A DNA stretch of 64,000 bases from Endozoicomonas acroporae (GCF_002864045.1 NZ_PJPV01000024.1:1-64000); one strand, 5' to 3'; counted from the stretch's first letter, positions 7,984 to 17,900 are shown. The notes: a model not told the origin generated them from the letters alone. Program-made: numbers and translations.

Positions 7984-9159
7984 TCAGAATAAGAAACTAT
8001 TGGTATCAAAATACCCGGAGGGAATTTCCAACGCCCTTTCACTAACAGGGCGTTGAGAGCCGGCCGAGCTAAATTCTGCGTCTCCGGTTCCCCTCAGGCT
8101 GTTGGAGTGAAAACCGTCAACAGAATCAAATCCCCGGCTCTGAAAAGATCTCATCCGGGAAAACTCATTACGCTCGAAAAATCTTTCAGAAGGCGTTGTT
8201 TCGAATAACTTCTTATATTCAAAACCCTGTTTTTCCAGCTCCAGTTTCAATCTATCCCAGCTAAAAGATTTAGTCGATGGATTGAATATGGTGCGAAGAG
8301 GAACGGAGTTATTTTTGCCATTGATAAAAATAGCGTTGTATGTCCATAAATCATAACGGTAGATGTATAGGTCTGTGTTGCAGTCAAAAATGGCTGGATG
8401 TGAGTTTCTCAGACTGAGAATTAATAAATCAGTTCGAATGTCTTCCACAAGATTTGTGAAAGCAGATTCTGCCGTTTTTGCTTTATTAATATCTGCAGAC
8501 GAATAGTACAATCCTCTCATGGGCTCGTTGGGGTTGTGCTGCACAGAAAGCGTAATCGCTGGTTTATGGTGAATGTGTTCGAATTCTGTTCCGCAATATT
8601 TTTCGTAATAACGCACATTAGCGGTTGTATAGTGTTTTTGAGCAAATGACTCAAGGAGCCATTCAATAATTTGGGGATGGTTGTTTTCCAGAAAGTTTTC
8701 TGCCTCCTGATATGGGAAAGTTGCAAGAGGATAAGGACAGAGAGCTTGCGTGCCGGAGCAGATTGAGGCATTGGCACCTACGACAAGACAAAGGTCTTCA
8801 GTGCATTCCAGTGGCAAATTCTCTCTCAATAATGTGCTGTTTTGGTAAATTTTAATTTTTGAAGGACTGGCAAGAGCCCTGCAGTCAGGACAGGATTGAT
8901 TTAATGCTTGAGCATAACATTCTGAGTGGTACACATGGAAACATGGCAACAAGGATAATGGCTTGATTTCAGTATTGGTGAAAGTTTCCAGGCACAGAGC
9001 GCACTTACCTTGCAGAGCAGCTTCTACTCGCCGGGATGACTGTGTAGCTTGAAGCTGGTGCCCCTTAAAGTTGGCATTATCAGCTGAAGACGTTGATGCA
9101 GGGGCTGCAGATTCAGGGATAACGTATTTGGGCTGTGCCCCACTGCTGGTGTTAATCAA
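7984..9159 (-). CDS. RING-H2 finger protein, paralogue 2
   Basis: A 391-residue paralogue of the 6624-7778 product. Its RING-H2 finger is at about residues 52-92: CALC, CFHVYHSEC, CPDC. The two proteins align from the N-terminal KGHQLQATQSSRRVE block to the shared C-terminus (SQRPVS...IPSG.FDT..FLF). This copy has a short insert near residue 325 (RNEFSRMRSF). It starts with TTG preceded by GGAG, like its paralogue. The ~90 bp upstream of both genes are also alike, so each probably keeps the same promoter. Role as an E3 ligase on host targets is inferred from the RING alone. Confidence 0.8.
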   Translation of the reverse strand: MINTSSGAQPKYVIPESAAPASTSSADNANFKGHQLQATQSSRRVEAALQGKCALCLETFTNTEIKPLSLLPCFHVYHSECYAQALNQSCPDCRALASPSKIKIYQNSTLLRENLPLECTEDLCLVVGANASICSGTQALCPYPLATFPYQEAENFLENNHPQIIEWLLESFAQKHYTTANVRYYEKYCGTEFEHIHHKPAITLSVQHNPNEPMRGLYYSSADINKAKTAESAFTNLVEDIRTDLLILSLRNSHPAIFDCNTDLYIYRYDLWTYNAIFINGKNNSVPLRTIFNPSTKSFSWDRLKLELEKQGFEYKKLFETTPSERFFERNEFSRMRSFQSRGFDSVDGFHSNSLRGTGDAEFSSAGSQRPVSERALEIPSGYFDTNSFLF

Positions 9160-9258
9160 ATCGTATCTCCACTTTTCCTGAAGTGAATTTCAGTTTTTGA
9201 CTAATTTCACAGTGAAAAGTTCATAGCCGGGCTTACCGGAGGTTTCGTTCTATCTAAT

Positions 9259-9290
9259 GGTAACTACAATCGAGTATGAAGCTGACCGCC
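9259..9290 (+). repeat. Short diverged copy of the ettA 3' end
   Basis: This 32-base stretch matches ettA bases 6182-6212 in the same orientation (GGTAACTACA...CGAG...GAAGCTGACCGCC) with one inserted base and two substitutions. With the ettA original it brackets the RING gene pair as a direct repeat. The rest of the 317-bp gap (9160-9476) shows no gene. The start of the gap is the duplicated RING upstream region, and the end presumably carries the promoter of the 9477 gene. Confidence 0.5.
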
Positions 9291-9476
9291 GGATCAGCAC
9301 TATCACTATCTGCCTGTTCGGGTAGTCAGTTATTATTTTTTCTTCTCCGATGAACTTTACCGACAAATCCAGGTCTGTTGCTTAGTGGACATTTAGTTAG
9401 CACTGATAACGCCGTGCGCTCTAAGTAAACTTAATCATTATTGACTGTCACCCTGTTTCCGGGTTAGGAGAATCCT

Positions 9477-9995
9477 ATGAAGTTGTATCGGGTTTTATTT
9501 CTGCTCATGATTGGCAACCTGTCCTCCGCATTTGCTACTGAGCTTGGCAAAATCTCCGCCACTATCGCCAATGATCAATTGATTTCCTATGAGTTATCAG
9601 GCGTGTTTACCGGCCAACCAGAGTACAATCACAAATACGCCTGCAATTTTACTTATAACTCCTGGAGGCTGACTGCCCGGGGCGGTAAAGTCAGCTTTCC
9701 GGTGAAACTGGATGAGCATGACAAAGTCTTTGCCAACTTCACCTGGGCTGGCTGGGGAGCAGATACCATCGTCAATATTTACTTTAACGGTCAGCCCATT
9801 GCCTATGGCCATGAAGTACATGGACACGCCTGGAACAGCCCCGCAACCGATACCTTTGAAATCCCTGCCGGTAACTGCTCAGACAATTGCCGGATAACCC
9901 TGGAGCTGGATCACCGTTCACCCATGGTGTTATTTATGAAAGATCTGACACTGACGGATGAAAACAATAAAGTGATTATCATAAAAGAAGAATAA
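9477..9995 (+). CDS. Secreted protein of unknown function
   Basis: A 172-residue protein with a clear Sec signal peptide (MKLYRVLFLLMIGNLSSAFA, cleavage likely after AFA near residue 20). The mature part is predicted to be mostly beta-rich and contains three cysteines: one in YACNFTY and a pair in GNCSDNC, which could form disulfides. A strong ribosome site (AGGAGAATCCT) precedes the ATG. I do not recognise the family. It is likely periplasmic or exported. It stands alone, with no operon partner on the same strand. Confidence 0.65.
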   Translation: MKLYRVLFLLMIGNLSSAFATELGKISATIANDQLISYELSGVFTGQPEYNHKYACNFTYNSWRLTARGGKVSFPVKLDEHDKVFANFTWAGWGADTIVNIYFNGQPIAYGHEVHGHAWNSPATDTFEIPAGNCSDNCRITLELDHRSPMVLFMKDLTLTDENNKVIIIKEE

Positions 9996-10051
9996 TTCAA
10001 TCTCGCATGCAAAACTTGCACCTGCATTTGTGGGCTTCACCTGCCCATAAA

Positions 10052-11674
10052 TCAGGCCTCAGCCCATCTGACATAGACCACCTCCGCTGGAATTCCGTTT
10101 TCCTGAAAAAAGGCTAACCACAATTTCTGATTTTCCTGCAGCCTGTCTCCCGGCCCCTTAACCTCCAGCCACTGATACCGGCTATTTTCCGGATCAAACA
10201 GGATCAGGTCCGGAAACCCGGTTCGGTTGTGGGCAATATCAAACATCAGTCGTTGAAACATAGCTCGCAGTTGTGCCATCGGTATCAACGATACGGCCAG
10301 GGTAATCAGCTCCGGGCTAAGCGCTGGCCAGATGACCAGACGGTTGCTGATCCCCTGCTTCCCGTTATAGGTTGCCAGCAGAGTATCCAGAAGATTGCCT
10401 TCAGACATTTCTGCCAGCCGGTGATGAATCGAATCCTTGCAGCTCCGATAAAAATCCGGGGTCATCAGGTCTGCTGGTCCACTCTGAAACGGATGGAAGA
10501 ACGCCCCCTCCCGGTCGGCAAAGATAATATCCCAGAACCACAGGCCAGCAAGCCCATTGATCAGGGCATTTTCCACATAAAACACCTGCCAACCCTGATC
10601 TTTGAAATGCGCCTGCACCTGAAATTCAACCCGCTGACCATTGTCATTCAGCTCAAGAGTCCGTTCGTTAAACGGTGTGGTTTGCCGCCTGCGCTTCTCG
10701 CCCTTCAGGGTTTTGGCAAACCGATGGGCAAAAGCCAGCTCCAGGCTGCTGGCCGGTGAAGCCTCTATCTCTTCACACAGTGCCAAAGCGCCAGCCGTAT
10801 CATTGAGTCTGGCCAAAATGCGAGTTCGCCGTTCCCGGGACGGAGGCAAATACGACTGCTGAAAACTGGCGACGGCCTCCCGCAAAGCACCTTGCCTTTC
10901 CAGGTCACGGGCAATGGCATTCACCAGCCGGGCATACCGTCGCTTAAGGGTCGGATGGCTGAAATCAGACGACGGTGGTAATTTAGCGGCCAGGGCCTGC
11001 AACTCATCAAGGTCAAGTTTCTTATTGTCTCGGGCAACTGCCTGCCAGAGCAGTGACAGGCTCAACCCCTGCTCCAGCTCCTCCCGGCGGTCAAATAACC
11101 GCGAGTTTAGCGGATAGCTTTCAAAGCGATTCAAACCCAGGTCCTGAAGTACAAACTCCGTCAAATCCTGACTGAGGTTACCAAAGAACAGAAACAATAA
11201 GGTTCTCAGCTCTTCCCGGTACAGCGGTTGAAGAATGGTAAATGGCAGATCAGGGCATGGGTTACCGCTATCCACCAACCGGTTTACCAAAGATTGCTTA
11301 CGTTCGCTTCGGTAAGGGCCAAGCTGGTCAGGAAAACAGCACAGTAACTCACTTTTGGTCATAAGATCGGACACCGCAACCAGATCCAGCGGCGGGTTAA
11401 CCTGCATAAGACCCGCACCAACCAATTCATTAACCGCCAATTCAATGGCGGCAATTTCCGGATAGTTGAGTTTATCCCGCCGAAACATCGGGCCTTTGCG
11501 CCCCACCAGCCGCACATAGAGTTTCTGTGCATCCTCCTCCAGCCGTCGGAAGGTGTTGAGAAAACCGGTTTCGCGGCTACTCAATAAATCAGCATACTGC
11601 TGCTCAACAAAACCAAGCAGCCGCTGAAAATTGGTCAGGTAATAGTCTTCAGGTAATACCACCGGTGTGTGCAA
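10052..11674 (-). CDS. FAN1-type VRR-NUC domain nuclease
   Basis: A structure-specific nuclease of the FAN1 family, which acts on 5' flaps and in interstrand crosslink repair. The C-terminus shows the PD-(D/E)xK VRR-NUC core: GFPDLILFD, then WLEVKGPGDRLQ..Q..WL. The N-terminal LPEDYYLTNFQRLL...YADLL is typical of bacterial FAN1. The middle is helical with TPR-like and SAP-like stretches. The frame is open further upstream to a TTG at 11746, but those extra ~19 residues are encoded by a MITE end. I prefer TTG at 11674, which has GAGG just upstream and fits the family N-terminus (GTG at 11662 is the alternative). The product is then about 540 residues. Confidence 0.85.
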   Translation of the reverse strand: MHTPVVLPEDYYLTNFQRLLGFVEQQYADLLSSRETGFLNTFRRLEEDAQKLYVRLVGRKGPMFRRDKLNYPEIAAIELAVNELVGAGLMQVNPPLDLVAVSDLMTKSELLCCFPDQLGPYRSERKQSLVNRLVDSGNPCPDLPFTILQPLYREELRTLLFLFFGNLSQDLTEFVLQDLGLNRFESYPLNSRLFDRREELEQGLSLSLLWQAVARDNKKLDLDELQALAAKLPPSSDFSHPTLKRRYARLVNAIARDLERQGALREAVASFQQSYLPPSRERRTRILARLNDTAGALALCEEIEASPASSLELAFAHRFAKTLKGEKRRRQTTPFNERTLELNDNGQRVEFQVQAHFKDQGWQVFYVENALINGLAGLWFWDIIFADREGAFFHPFQSGPADLMTPDFYRSCKDSIHHRLAEMSEGNLLDTLLATYNGKQGISNRLVIWPALSPELITLAVSLIPMAQLRAMFQRLMFDIAHNRTGFPDLILFDPENSRYQWLEVKGPGDRLQENQKLWLAFFQENGIPAEVVYVRWAEA

Positions 11675-11690
11675 TGCAGCCTCGCTATTA

Positions 11691-11851
11691 AGTAGTTGGC
11701 CAAATGGAATCGTATATTTCTGGCTAAGTGGGCAGTTACTATGCAAGGCGCAACGTAGGGAGCATAGCAGTAGCTATGTGACCGGAGTTGCAACGCCGCA
11801 GAGTGATTGACAACTTAGTCAGAAATATATGATTTCATTTGGTTAACTACT
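11691..11851. mobile_element. 161-bp MITE with TA target duplication, copy A
   Basis: Terminal inverted repeats of ~32 bp, beginning AGTAGTTGGCCAAATG on the left and ending CATTTGGTTAACTACT on the right (four mismatches), are flanked by TA on both sides (11689-11690, 11852-11853). The element is exactly as long as the copy at 39889-40049, and the cores also match (GGGAGCATAGC.GTAGCTATGTGACCGGAGTTG). TA duplication and size suggest a non-autonomous relative of an IS630/Tc1-type transposon (inference). It sits between the nuclease and the NAD(P)-binding protein genes. Confidence 0.85.
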
Positions 11852-12519
11852 TATTCACAGACAGCAATATCAGAAGGGCGGAACACCTGCAAACCGGACA
11901 CATCCAGTAATGACTGCTGGTACATCAAGGTTGCCAGTGCTGTAATCCGGGTGGGACGAAGTACTTTCAAACCGGAAACCGGCAGGCTGCCTAACAGCGA
12001 CAGCAGATAAAATCCAACAGACTCCATCAGCCGAAACTCATCACGCCTGCCATGCAGCAATGACGGCTGGTAAATAGCCAGAGAGCGAAGCCCCAGTGCT
12101 TTCAGCCCACTTTCCGCCTCACCTTTCACCTTCATATAAAAGGCCAGCGCCCCCTTATCTGCCCCGTAAGCACTGATCAGATGAAACGACGGCTGTCCAT
12201 GGTCCACTGCCCACTGACCAAGTGCCAGAACATAGTCACGATCAACTTTGGCAAAGGCTGACCTTGAGCCAGCCTTTTTTATGGTGGTACCAAGACAACA
12301 GAACAAGACGTCAACGGTTAAATCCAGATCCTGTAACTGATCCAGGCTCAGCACCACCTCCCTGACTTTGGCATGACCCGCCCATTGTGTAGTTCGGTAG
12401 TGCAGAACAACGACCTCGGAGTAGTGGCTTCGCTCCAGCAGGTATTGCATCAACACCTGCCCGGTGGCACCGGTCGCACCAACCACCATGGCAACCCTTG
12501 GGGGCTTTTCTTTACTCAT
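11851..12519 (-). CDS. TIP30/HTATIP2-like NAD(P)-binding oxidoreductase
   Basis: An atypical short-chain dehydrogenase of about 222 residues. The nucleotide-binding turn GATGATGQ lies near residue 14, followed by CCLGTTIKKAGS. The YMKVKGEAE segment carries the active-site-like Tyr/Lys, and HLISAYGADKGA precedes it. This pattern belongs to the YbjT/TIP30 family of NAD(P)-dependent proteins, whose substrates are mostly unknown. The ATG at 12519 (MSKEKPPRVAMVVGATG) is preferred over an in-frame ATG 12 codons upstream because it gives the usual short lead to the Rossmann motif. Its TAA stop overlaps the TA-flanked edge of the MITE, so the native C-terminus may have been longer by a few residues. 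Confidence 0.85.
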   Translation of the reverse strand: MSKEKPPRVAMVVGATGATGQVLMQYLLERSHYSEVVVLHYRTTQWAGHAKVREVVLSLDQLQDLDLTVDVLFCCLGTTIKKAGSRSAFAKVDRDYVLALGQWAVDHGQPSFHLISAYGADKGALAFYMKVKGEAESGLKALGLRSLAIYQPSLLHGRRDEFRLMESVGFYLLSLLGSLPVSGLKVLRPTRITALATLMYQQSLLDVSGLQVFRPSDIAVCE

Positions 12520-12615
12520 CCTTTTTAACCCGACTATCCAGTTGAGTAGAATCACAAATACCAGTCGAAATCCACTGGCAAATCAAGTAAAAAGTGCGGC
12601 ATAACTATTTTTAAA

Positions 12616-13197
12616 ATGAGATCGCAGTTTATGACCAGGCTTGCAGAAACATTGGCCACCATTGACCAGCTTCACCAGATGGACCCAAGCGTCATTGATG
12701 ATACCCCGGCAGAATTAAACTACGCCCGGCAAATGACCCACTGGTTACAACAGCTGGCTCCGGATGCATCTGAAGAGTTGCAGATCGCCGTTCGCAGTCA
12801 GCACCTCTGCCGCTGGGAAATCCCCCGGTCAGAATACCCTGAAGGACGCACCGGCTACCTGAAGTGGCGCACCGAACTGGGCAAACTGCACGCCCGAAAA
12901 GCCGGTGAAATCATGGCCAGAAACGGTTATTCAGAAACAAGCTGTGCACAAGCGTCCGCGATTATCCGCAAGCAGGGCATCAAGCGAAATGCCGACACCC
13001 AGACGCTGGAAGACTGTGCCTGCCTGGTCTTTTTGACCCGGGACTTTTCGGCCTTTGCCGCCAAACACCCCAGGGACAAAGTGATCGCCATTGTGCAGAA
13101 AACCTGGAAGAAAATGTCTGAGCAGGCCCAGCAGAAAGCGTTGGCGTTGCCATTTGCAGAGCCTGACCTGCAGGTTCTTCAGGAGGCGTTGGCGTAG
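12616..13197 (+). CDS. DUF4202 family protein
   Basis: A 193-residue soluble protein that matches the DUF4202 pattern: RHLCRWEIPR-like segment (SQHLCRWEIPRSEYPEGRTGYLKWR), KLHA, then QTLEDCACLVFL..DF..F. The scattered conserved His, Arg and Asp residues look like an HD-type all-helical fold, but no activity has been established for the family as far as I know. A second in-frame ATG lies five codons in and could be the true start, since neither has a strong ribosome site. It is transcribed toward BREX, with a 400-bp gap in between, so it is probably not part of that operon. Confidence 0.8.
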   Translation: MRSQFMTRLAETLATIDQLHQMDPSVIDDTPAELNYARQMTHWLQQLAPDASEELQIAVRSQHLCRWEIPRSEYPEGRTGYLKWRTELGKLHARKAGEIMARNGYSETSCAQASAIIRKQGIKRNADTQTLEDCACLVFLTRDFSAFAAKHPRDKVIAIVQKTWKKMSEQAQQKALALPFAEPDLQVLQEALA

Positions 13198-13594
13198 GAA
13201 CTGTTTTCACGAGTTTATAGGACGTTTTTCGCATTCATCGGGATATTGTTGCACGAACGAATGGTAAAAACCGTTCGTGACAGCATATGATCCGGAAAAA
13301 TCCAGGATTTTTGGACTCTTTTTCCAAGCTTTACCTGCGTGCAGACCAAAAAGTGATTTATTTGGTTACCTCTTCGAAAATACACGACTACCACCAATCA
13401 CCTCACAAGCGTACAATAACCAGTTACCTCAAAATCCTCCTCTGAGCTATCTGGTCCCATGCTCCCCGGCGTCAATAAAAGACAATGGTAAAAACCACGG
13501 GCGGTAGCGTCTCTGAAACTTAGAAATCTCGAGAGGAAATAGCCCCTGGACAAAATACGTCGAACAGCGTTCACCGAATCTGAGAGGATAAAGA
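13198..13594. other. Regulatory gap upstream of the BREX operon
   Basis: About 400 bases contain no convincing gene. They hold the inverted repeat at 13252-13279 and end in a ribosome site (TGAGAGGA) before the TTG start of brxA. No brxR-type regulator gene is present here or nearby. The BREX promoter should lie in this stretch, but a definite -35/-10 pair could not be fixed by eye. Confidence 0.55.
13252..13279. promoter_or_regulatory. Inverted repeat, possible operator or terminator ahead of BREX
   Basis: CACGAACG (13252-13259) and CGTTCGTG (13272-13279) are perfect 8-bp inverted arms with a 12-base spacer. The spacer is A-rich rather than a tight loop and no T-run follows directly, so a dimeric repressor site fits better than a terminator. 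It lies 316 bp before brxA and 55 bp after the DUF4202 gene. Confidence 0.45.
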
Positions 13595-14407
13595 TTGGCA
13601 AACACTGAGTCCCTCCAACCAGACGAGCTGCCAAGCAATGTCTACAACACCACGATCAAAGATATAGCAGGACTGAAGGATTACCGGCAAATCTTTAAAA
13701 TCGTTAATGCACATTTTGCCCAGCCTGACTCTACAGAATTCCGGATTACCGATGGGAATGAGTTCGATATCCGCACCATCAAAACCCGGTCAAAGGTCAA
13801 CTGGGCCATCCAGAAAACGGTTTTACACTTCATCAACGCAGACCACGAAGCATTAGCCAGCAGCGTATTCCAGGAACATATCCCCGATCAGGACAGAAAG
13901 TTCGCCTTTTTCTGGCATCTTTGCCTGAATAACCGACTGTTTAGAGAGATCACCACCCGGGTATTTGTAAAAACCTATTTCTCAGGGCGTGCGCAAATAT
14001 CCCAGGAAGACATTATTGCCTTCGTTAAAGATATTTCCGATAAAAACGATCCCTCAAAACCCAGCTGGTCTGAAGATACCCTTTACCGGGTTGCCACCAA
14101 GTACCTGAGCTTGATGACCAAGTTTGATTTTGTCACCTCAGGCCGAACCAAAACCTTTAACCAAATTCGCCCCTCATCCGAGGCACTGACCCTATTTCTC
14201 TATTTCGCCAGATTGTACCAACCCACAGTGGCCAACATTCTGAAAAGCCGTCTGCTGCCCACCTGTTTTATCACAGCTGAAGATATTCAAAGCCGGTTAA
14301 AAAAGCTCTCCATACAGGGCTTTTTTCATATGAGTTTCAACGGGGTGGAATTAAACGTTGAGTTAACACACAGCTATAAGGAAATATGCGATGTCTTATA
14401 CCGCTGA
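13595..14407 (+). CDS. brxA: BREX protein BrxA (DUF1819)
   Basis: First gene of a type 1 BREX operon. BrxA is a small DNA-binding helical protein needed for BREX phage resistance. The assignment rests mainly on position before brxB-brxC-pglX-pglZ-brxL and on an all-helical DUF1819-like sequence (YNTTIKDIAGL... FWHLCLNNRLFREITTRVFVKTYF... TLYRVATKYLSLMTKFDFV). At 270 residues it is longer than the ~200 typical of well-known BrxA proteins. The start is TTG, but the ribosome site GAGAGGA is strong. The 3' end overlaps brxB by 17 bp, implying translational coupling. Confidence 0.85.
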   Translation: MANTESLQPDELPSNVYNTTIKDIAGLKDYRQIFKIVNAHFAQPDSTEFRITDGNEFDIRTIKTRSKVNWAIQKTVLHFINADHEALASSVFQEHIPDQDRKFAFFWHLCLNNRLFREITTRVFVKTYFSGRAQISQEDIIAFVKDISDKNDPSKPSWSEDTLYRVATKYLSLMTKFDFVTSGRTKTFNQIRPSSEALTLFLYFARLYQPTVANILKSRLLPTCFITAEDIQSRLKKLSIQGFFHMSFNGVELNVELTHSYKEICDVLYR

Positions 14408-14939
14408 TCATAAGCAGAAGTTTACTGATCTGAACCATCATCTTGCCCACCAGGATCAACTCCGCCGCAAAGCCAATGGTGGAAACAGTATTCTGTTCTC
14501 TTACCCTCCTGCGGATGAAATGCTGTATATCCGGCAGGCTCGGGAAGTTTATGGAGAAACGACAGAGTTTATCGATATTAGCCGGTTACTGGTTCAATTT
14601 ATTGATGAAGACGACTGGTCATCGTTTGCTGAGTACTACAACGATTTTGCCAACACCCCGTACCTGGTTTTCAAATCCGATGATGAAACCCCGGATCTGT
14701 TTGATCTGATTATCGACGCGATAAAAGAGACCAGCTCCCGTGGAAAAATCCCGTTTCTTATTCGCAGCGGCTGTCTGTACGGGACTGGTATAGAAAACGT
14801 CAATATCATGGAACACAGGGATGTAATGAGTCTTAAGCAACCGCTAGTTATTTTTTACCCCTCCACCATCACCGGTGAAAACCTCCAGTTTCTGAACTTC
14901 AAACCCGCCTCCCAATATCGCTGTGTATTAGTGAACTAA
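14391..14939 (+). CDS. brxB: BREX protein BrxB (DUF1788)
   Basis: A 182-residue DUF1788 protein. The C-terminal LVIFYPSTITGENLQFLNF...YRCVLV block is the family hallmark. BrxB is essential for BREX function, but its biochemical role is unclear. Its start overlaps the end of brxA. A gap of 24 bp leads to brxC. Gene order and overlap place it firmly in the operon. Confidence 0.92.
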   Translation: MSYTADHKQKFTDLNHHLAHQDQLRRKANGGNSILFSYPPADEMLYIRQAREVYGETTEFIDISRLLVQFIDEDDWSSFAEYYNDFANTPYLVFKSDDETPDLFDLIIDAIKETSSRGKIPFLIRSGCLYGTGIENVNIMEHRDVMSLKQPLVIFYPSTITGENLQFLNFKPASQYRCVLVN

Positions 14940-14963
14940 GGGCCAATTAATCAGGGATAAGTT

Positions 14964-17900
14964 ATGACAGCCATTCAAGATATTCTGAAGATCGACCTGC
15001 AAGAAGACATTAAAAACGTAATTGACCTTGAAGATCGTTCTGAAATCGAAATCAAACAGGAAATCGAATCGTACATCGTTACGGAAGGCATTAGTGAACA
15101 TCTGGATGAGTTTCTGGGTCAGTTCACCTCGAACATCAAAGAAACCGGTGTCTGGCTATCGGGTTTTTACGGTTCCGGTAAGTCTTATTTTGGTAAAATG
15201 CTCTGCCATATCATCGGCAACCCGACGATTGCAGGCACACCGGCCAGAGATCGATTTATTTCCCGTATTCAGGGTGTTAACAATGAAGCCCTGCTGGAAA
15301 GCACCATCCGCAAACTTGATAGTATTAACAGCCGCGTTATCTCTCTGGATGTTGCCAAGCAGAACACTGAGAAAGGTCTGGCCTTTACTTTGTTTGCCAA
15401 TTTCTTGAAGCATCTGGGTCTGCGTAATGATATATACGGTTACATGGAGTTCGATCTTCTTCTTGAAGGTAACTACGACGAATTCAAAACGGTTGTAGAA
15501 CGCATCGAATCCACAGAGTGGGATGACCTGAAAAAGAACAACCGGCTGGTTGCCAGAGCGATGCGTAAGGCCTTTATTGAAATGGGCCATAGCGAAAAAG
15601 ACTACGAAGACACCAGAAACGTTTACAGCGCTAATATCGAAAATTTTGATGCCACAACATTAAAAGCGGAGCTGGAAAAATACCTCGCGAAAAACACCGA
15701 TGAAACCCTGGTATTTGTCTTCGACGAAGCCAGCGAAGCCATCAAACAGCAGAAGTTCACCTTGCTGGACCTGGAAGGCATCAGTGAATCTTTATCCAGC
15801 ATTAACAGCAAAGTCTGGACCATCGCCATTGCCCAGGAAAAACTGGATGATGTTATTAACAACGCCAACGTCAACCGCAGCCAGTTAACCAAAGTTACCG
15901 ACCGCTTTAAAACCAAAATCCATCTGGAATCCACCGATGTCGATGTGATTATCCGCACCCGTCTATTGGAAAAAACCGGGTCGGCGCACAATGATCTGCT
16001 GGATTATTACAGCAAAAACGAAGCGGCCATCACTGACAGCACCAACCTGAAGTCTGGTTTCCCGACCAAAACCACTTCAGCGGAAGAATTTGCTACCTAC
16101 TACCCATTCCATAAATATCAGTTTGATATTCTGCAGAAATTCCTGTTCAGCTCCAATGCGCTGGTCGCCACCCAGATTGCCGCCCGTGGGATGATCATCA
16201 CCACCTTCGATGTGCTGCGTAAACAGATGCGTGAGCAGGCGCTGTACAACTTTACACCAGGCTTTGCCATTTGCACCGAGGCGCAGACAGCACCACCGGT
16301 TGACTTGGTTAATAAATACGACAGTGCCCGTAAAGTTCTCAAAGAGAACGACAGCTCCATCGATGGCGAAAAGCTGCTGAAAACCATTCACCTGCTGGCG
16401 GATTCAGAAGTGGTCTCCCCCACGGTAGAAAACATTACCAAAAGCTACATTACCGATATTGCCAGTTACTATGGGGTAAAACCCAATATCGAAGCCGCTT
16501 TAACCCTGCTGGTTGAGGCCAAAGTACTGCTGCTCTCCAACCACAACTACAAAATCACCTCCGATCTTGAAGGCAAAATGCTGGAGGAGATGAAAGATTT
16601 TGATGTTGAGCTGTTTACTAAAAAGCGTGAGCTGGTCAAGTACATCAAGGATTACAAAATATTCAACAGCGTTGCGTCCTACAGCGATGCCGGTGACAGC
16701 TTCAAGTTCAGTATCACTTCCGATCAGGATGATGAATTAACCGGTTCCGCAGGCAGTAAACATCTGAAACTGGTTGCCTACAGCCTGTTTAACATCAATG
16801 AAGACCGTCAGGATTTTATTGAGCAGATCAAACTGGATACCCAGTATGAGAAAGGCCAAATCACCCTGATTCCCGACACCACAAAGTTCGCCGACATAGA
16901 CAAACTGCTCGGCGACATCATGCGCTTTGGTTACATGGAAGTGAAGTACGCTTCCGAAAAAGATCAGGCCAAACGCCAGATCATCCGGGAATTTGAAACC
17001 ATTCGGAAGGATAAGCAAAACACCCTGCAGGACCTGATTCAGAGCGCCTATCAAAACGCCACTCTGGTTTACCTGTTTGATGACCACCTGCTGGATGAAA
17101 ACAGCTTTAAAGGCAGCATCGCAGACAACCAGCGCAAAATGGTCAAAAACCTCTACACCAAACGGGTATCCAGCCAGCTAAATGATGCCCTGGTGCCCAA
17201 AATTTTCAGCGCCGATAAGGAAAGCCTCAGCAAGCTGTTCAGTGCTGCTGATTTCAAATTCTTTGATGGTCACGGCAACTTTATTGGCGATCATCTGCGC
17301 ATCGTCGAAGAGATCAACGAAAAAATTAAATCCCGCTATGTGGATGGTAAATCCCTGGAGTCGGAGTTAAACGGCAAGCCCTGGGGTTATCAGTACGGTA
17401 CCATTGTCGTCACACTAGCGGTACTGTTGCGGGCAGGCCGTCTGGCAGTGAAACATGGTGGCAATGATCCTTATTTCTCCCATGATCAGAAAGAGGTACA
17501 TAACGCCTTTACCAATGCCACCAAGTTCAAGTCGGCCTCCTTTAAATCCATTACTGCGGCATTAACTTCCAGCCAGAAGGACAATGCCGTTCAGATACTG
17601 ATGAACCTGGAAGTCGCTGACCATATCGGTCGAAAAGTTGACTGGAATACCAACGACTTTGATCTGGCCGACAGCATCCAGCAAATGGCGCAACACTTTA
17701 TTGATGCCATTGGCACACTCAATAATAGCGTTGATCAGTTTGAGAACCTGTTCCCGACAGTGGCCGAACTGAAATCGGTGTTGCAACCCTTTACCGGCAA
17801 AACCATCGACAGCAATTACATCGAAAAAGTGGAGTACCTGCTCAACAACAGCGATGACTTCTCCAATGCCATTCAGGCCATTTTAAAAGCCCAGGGCTTT

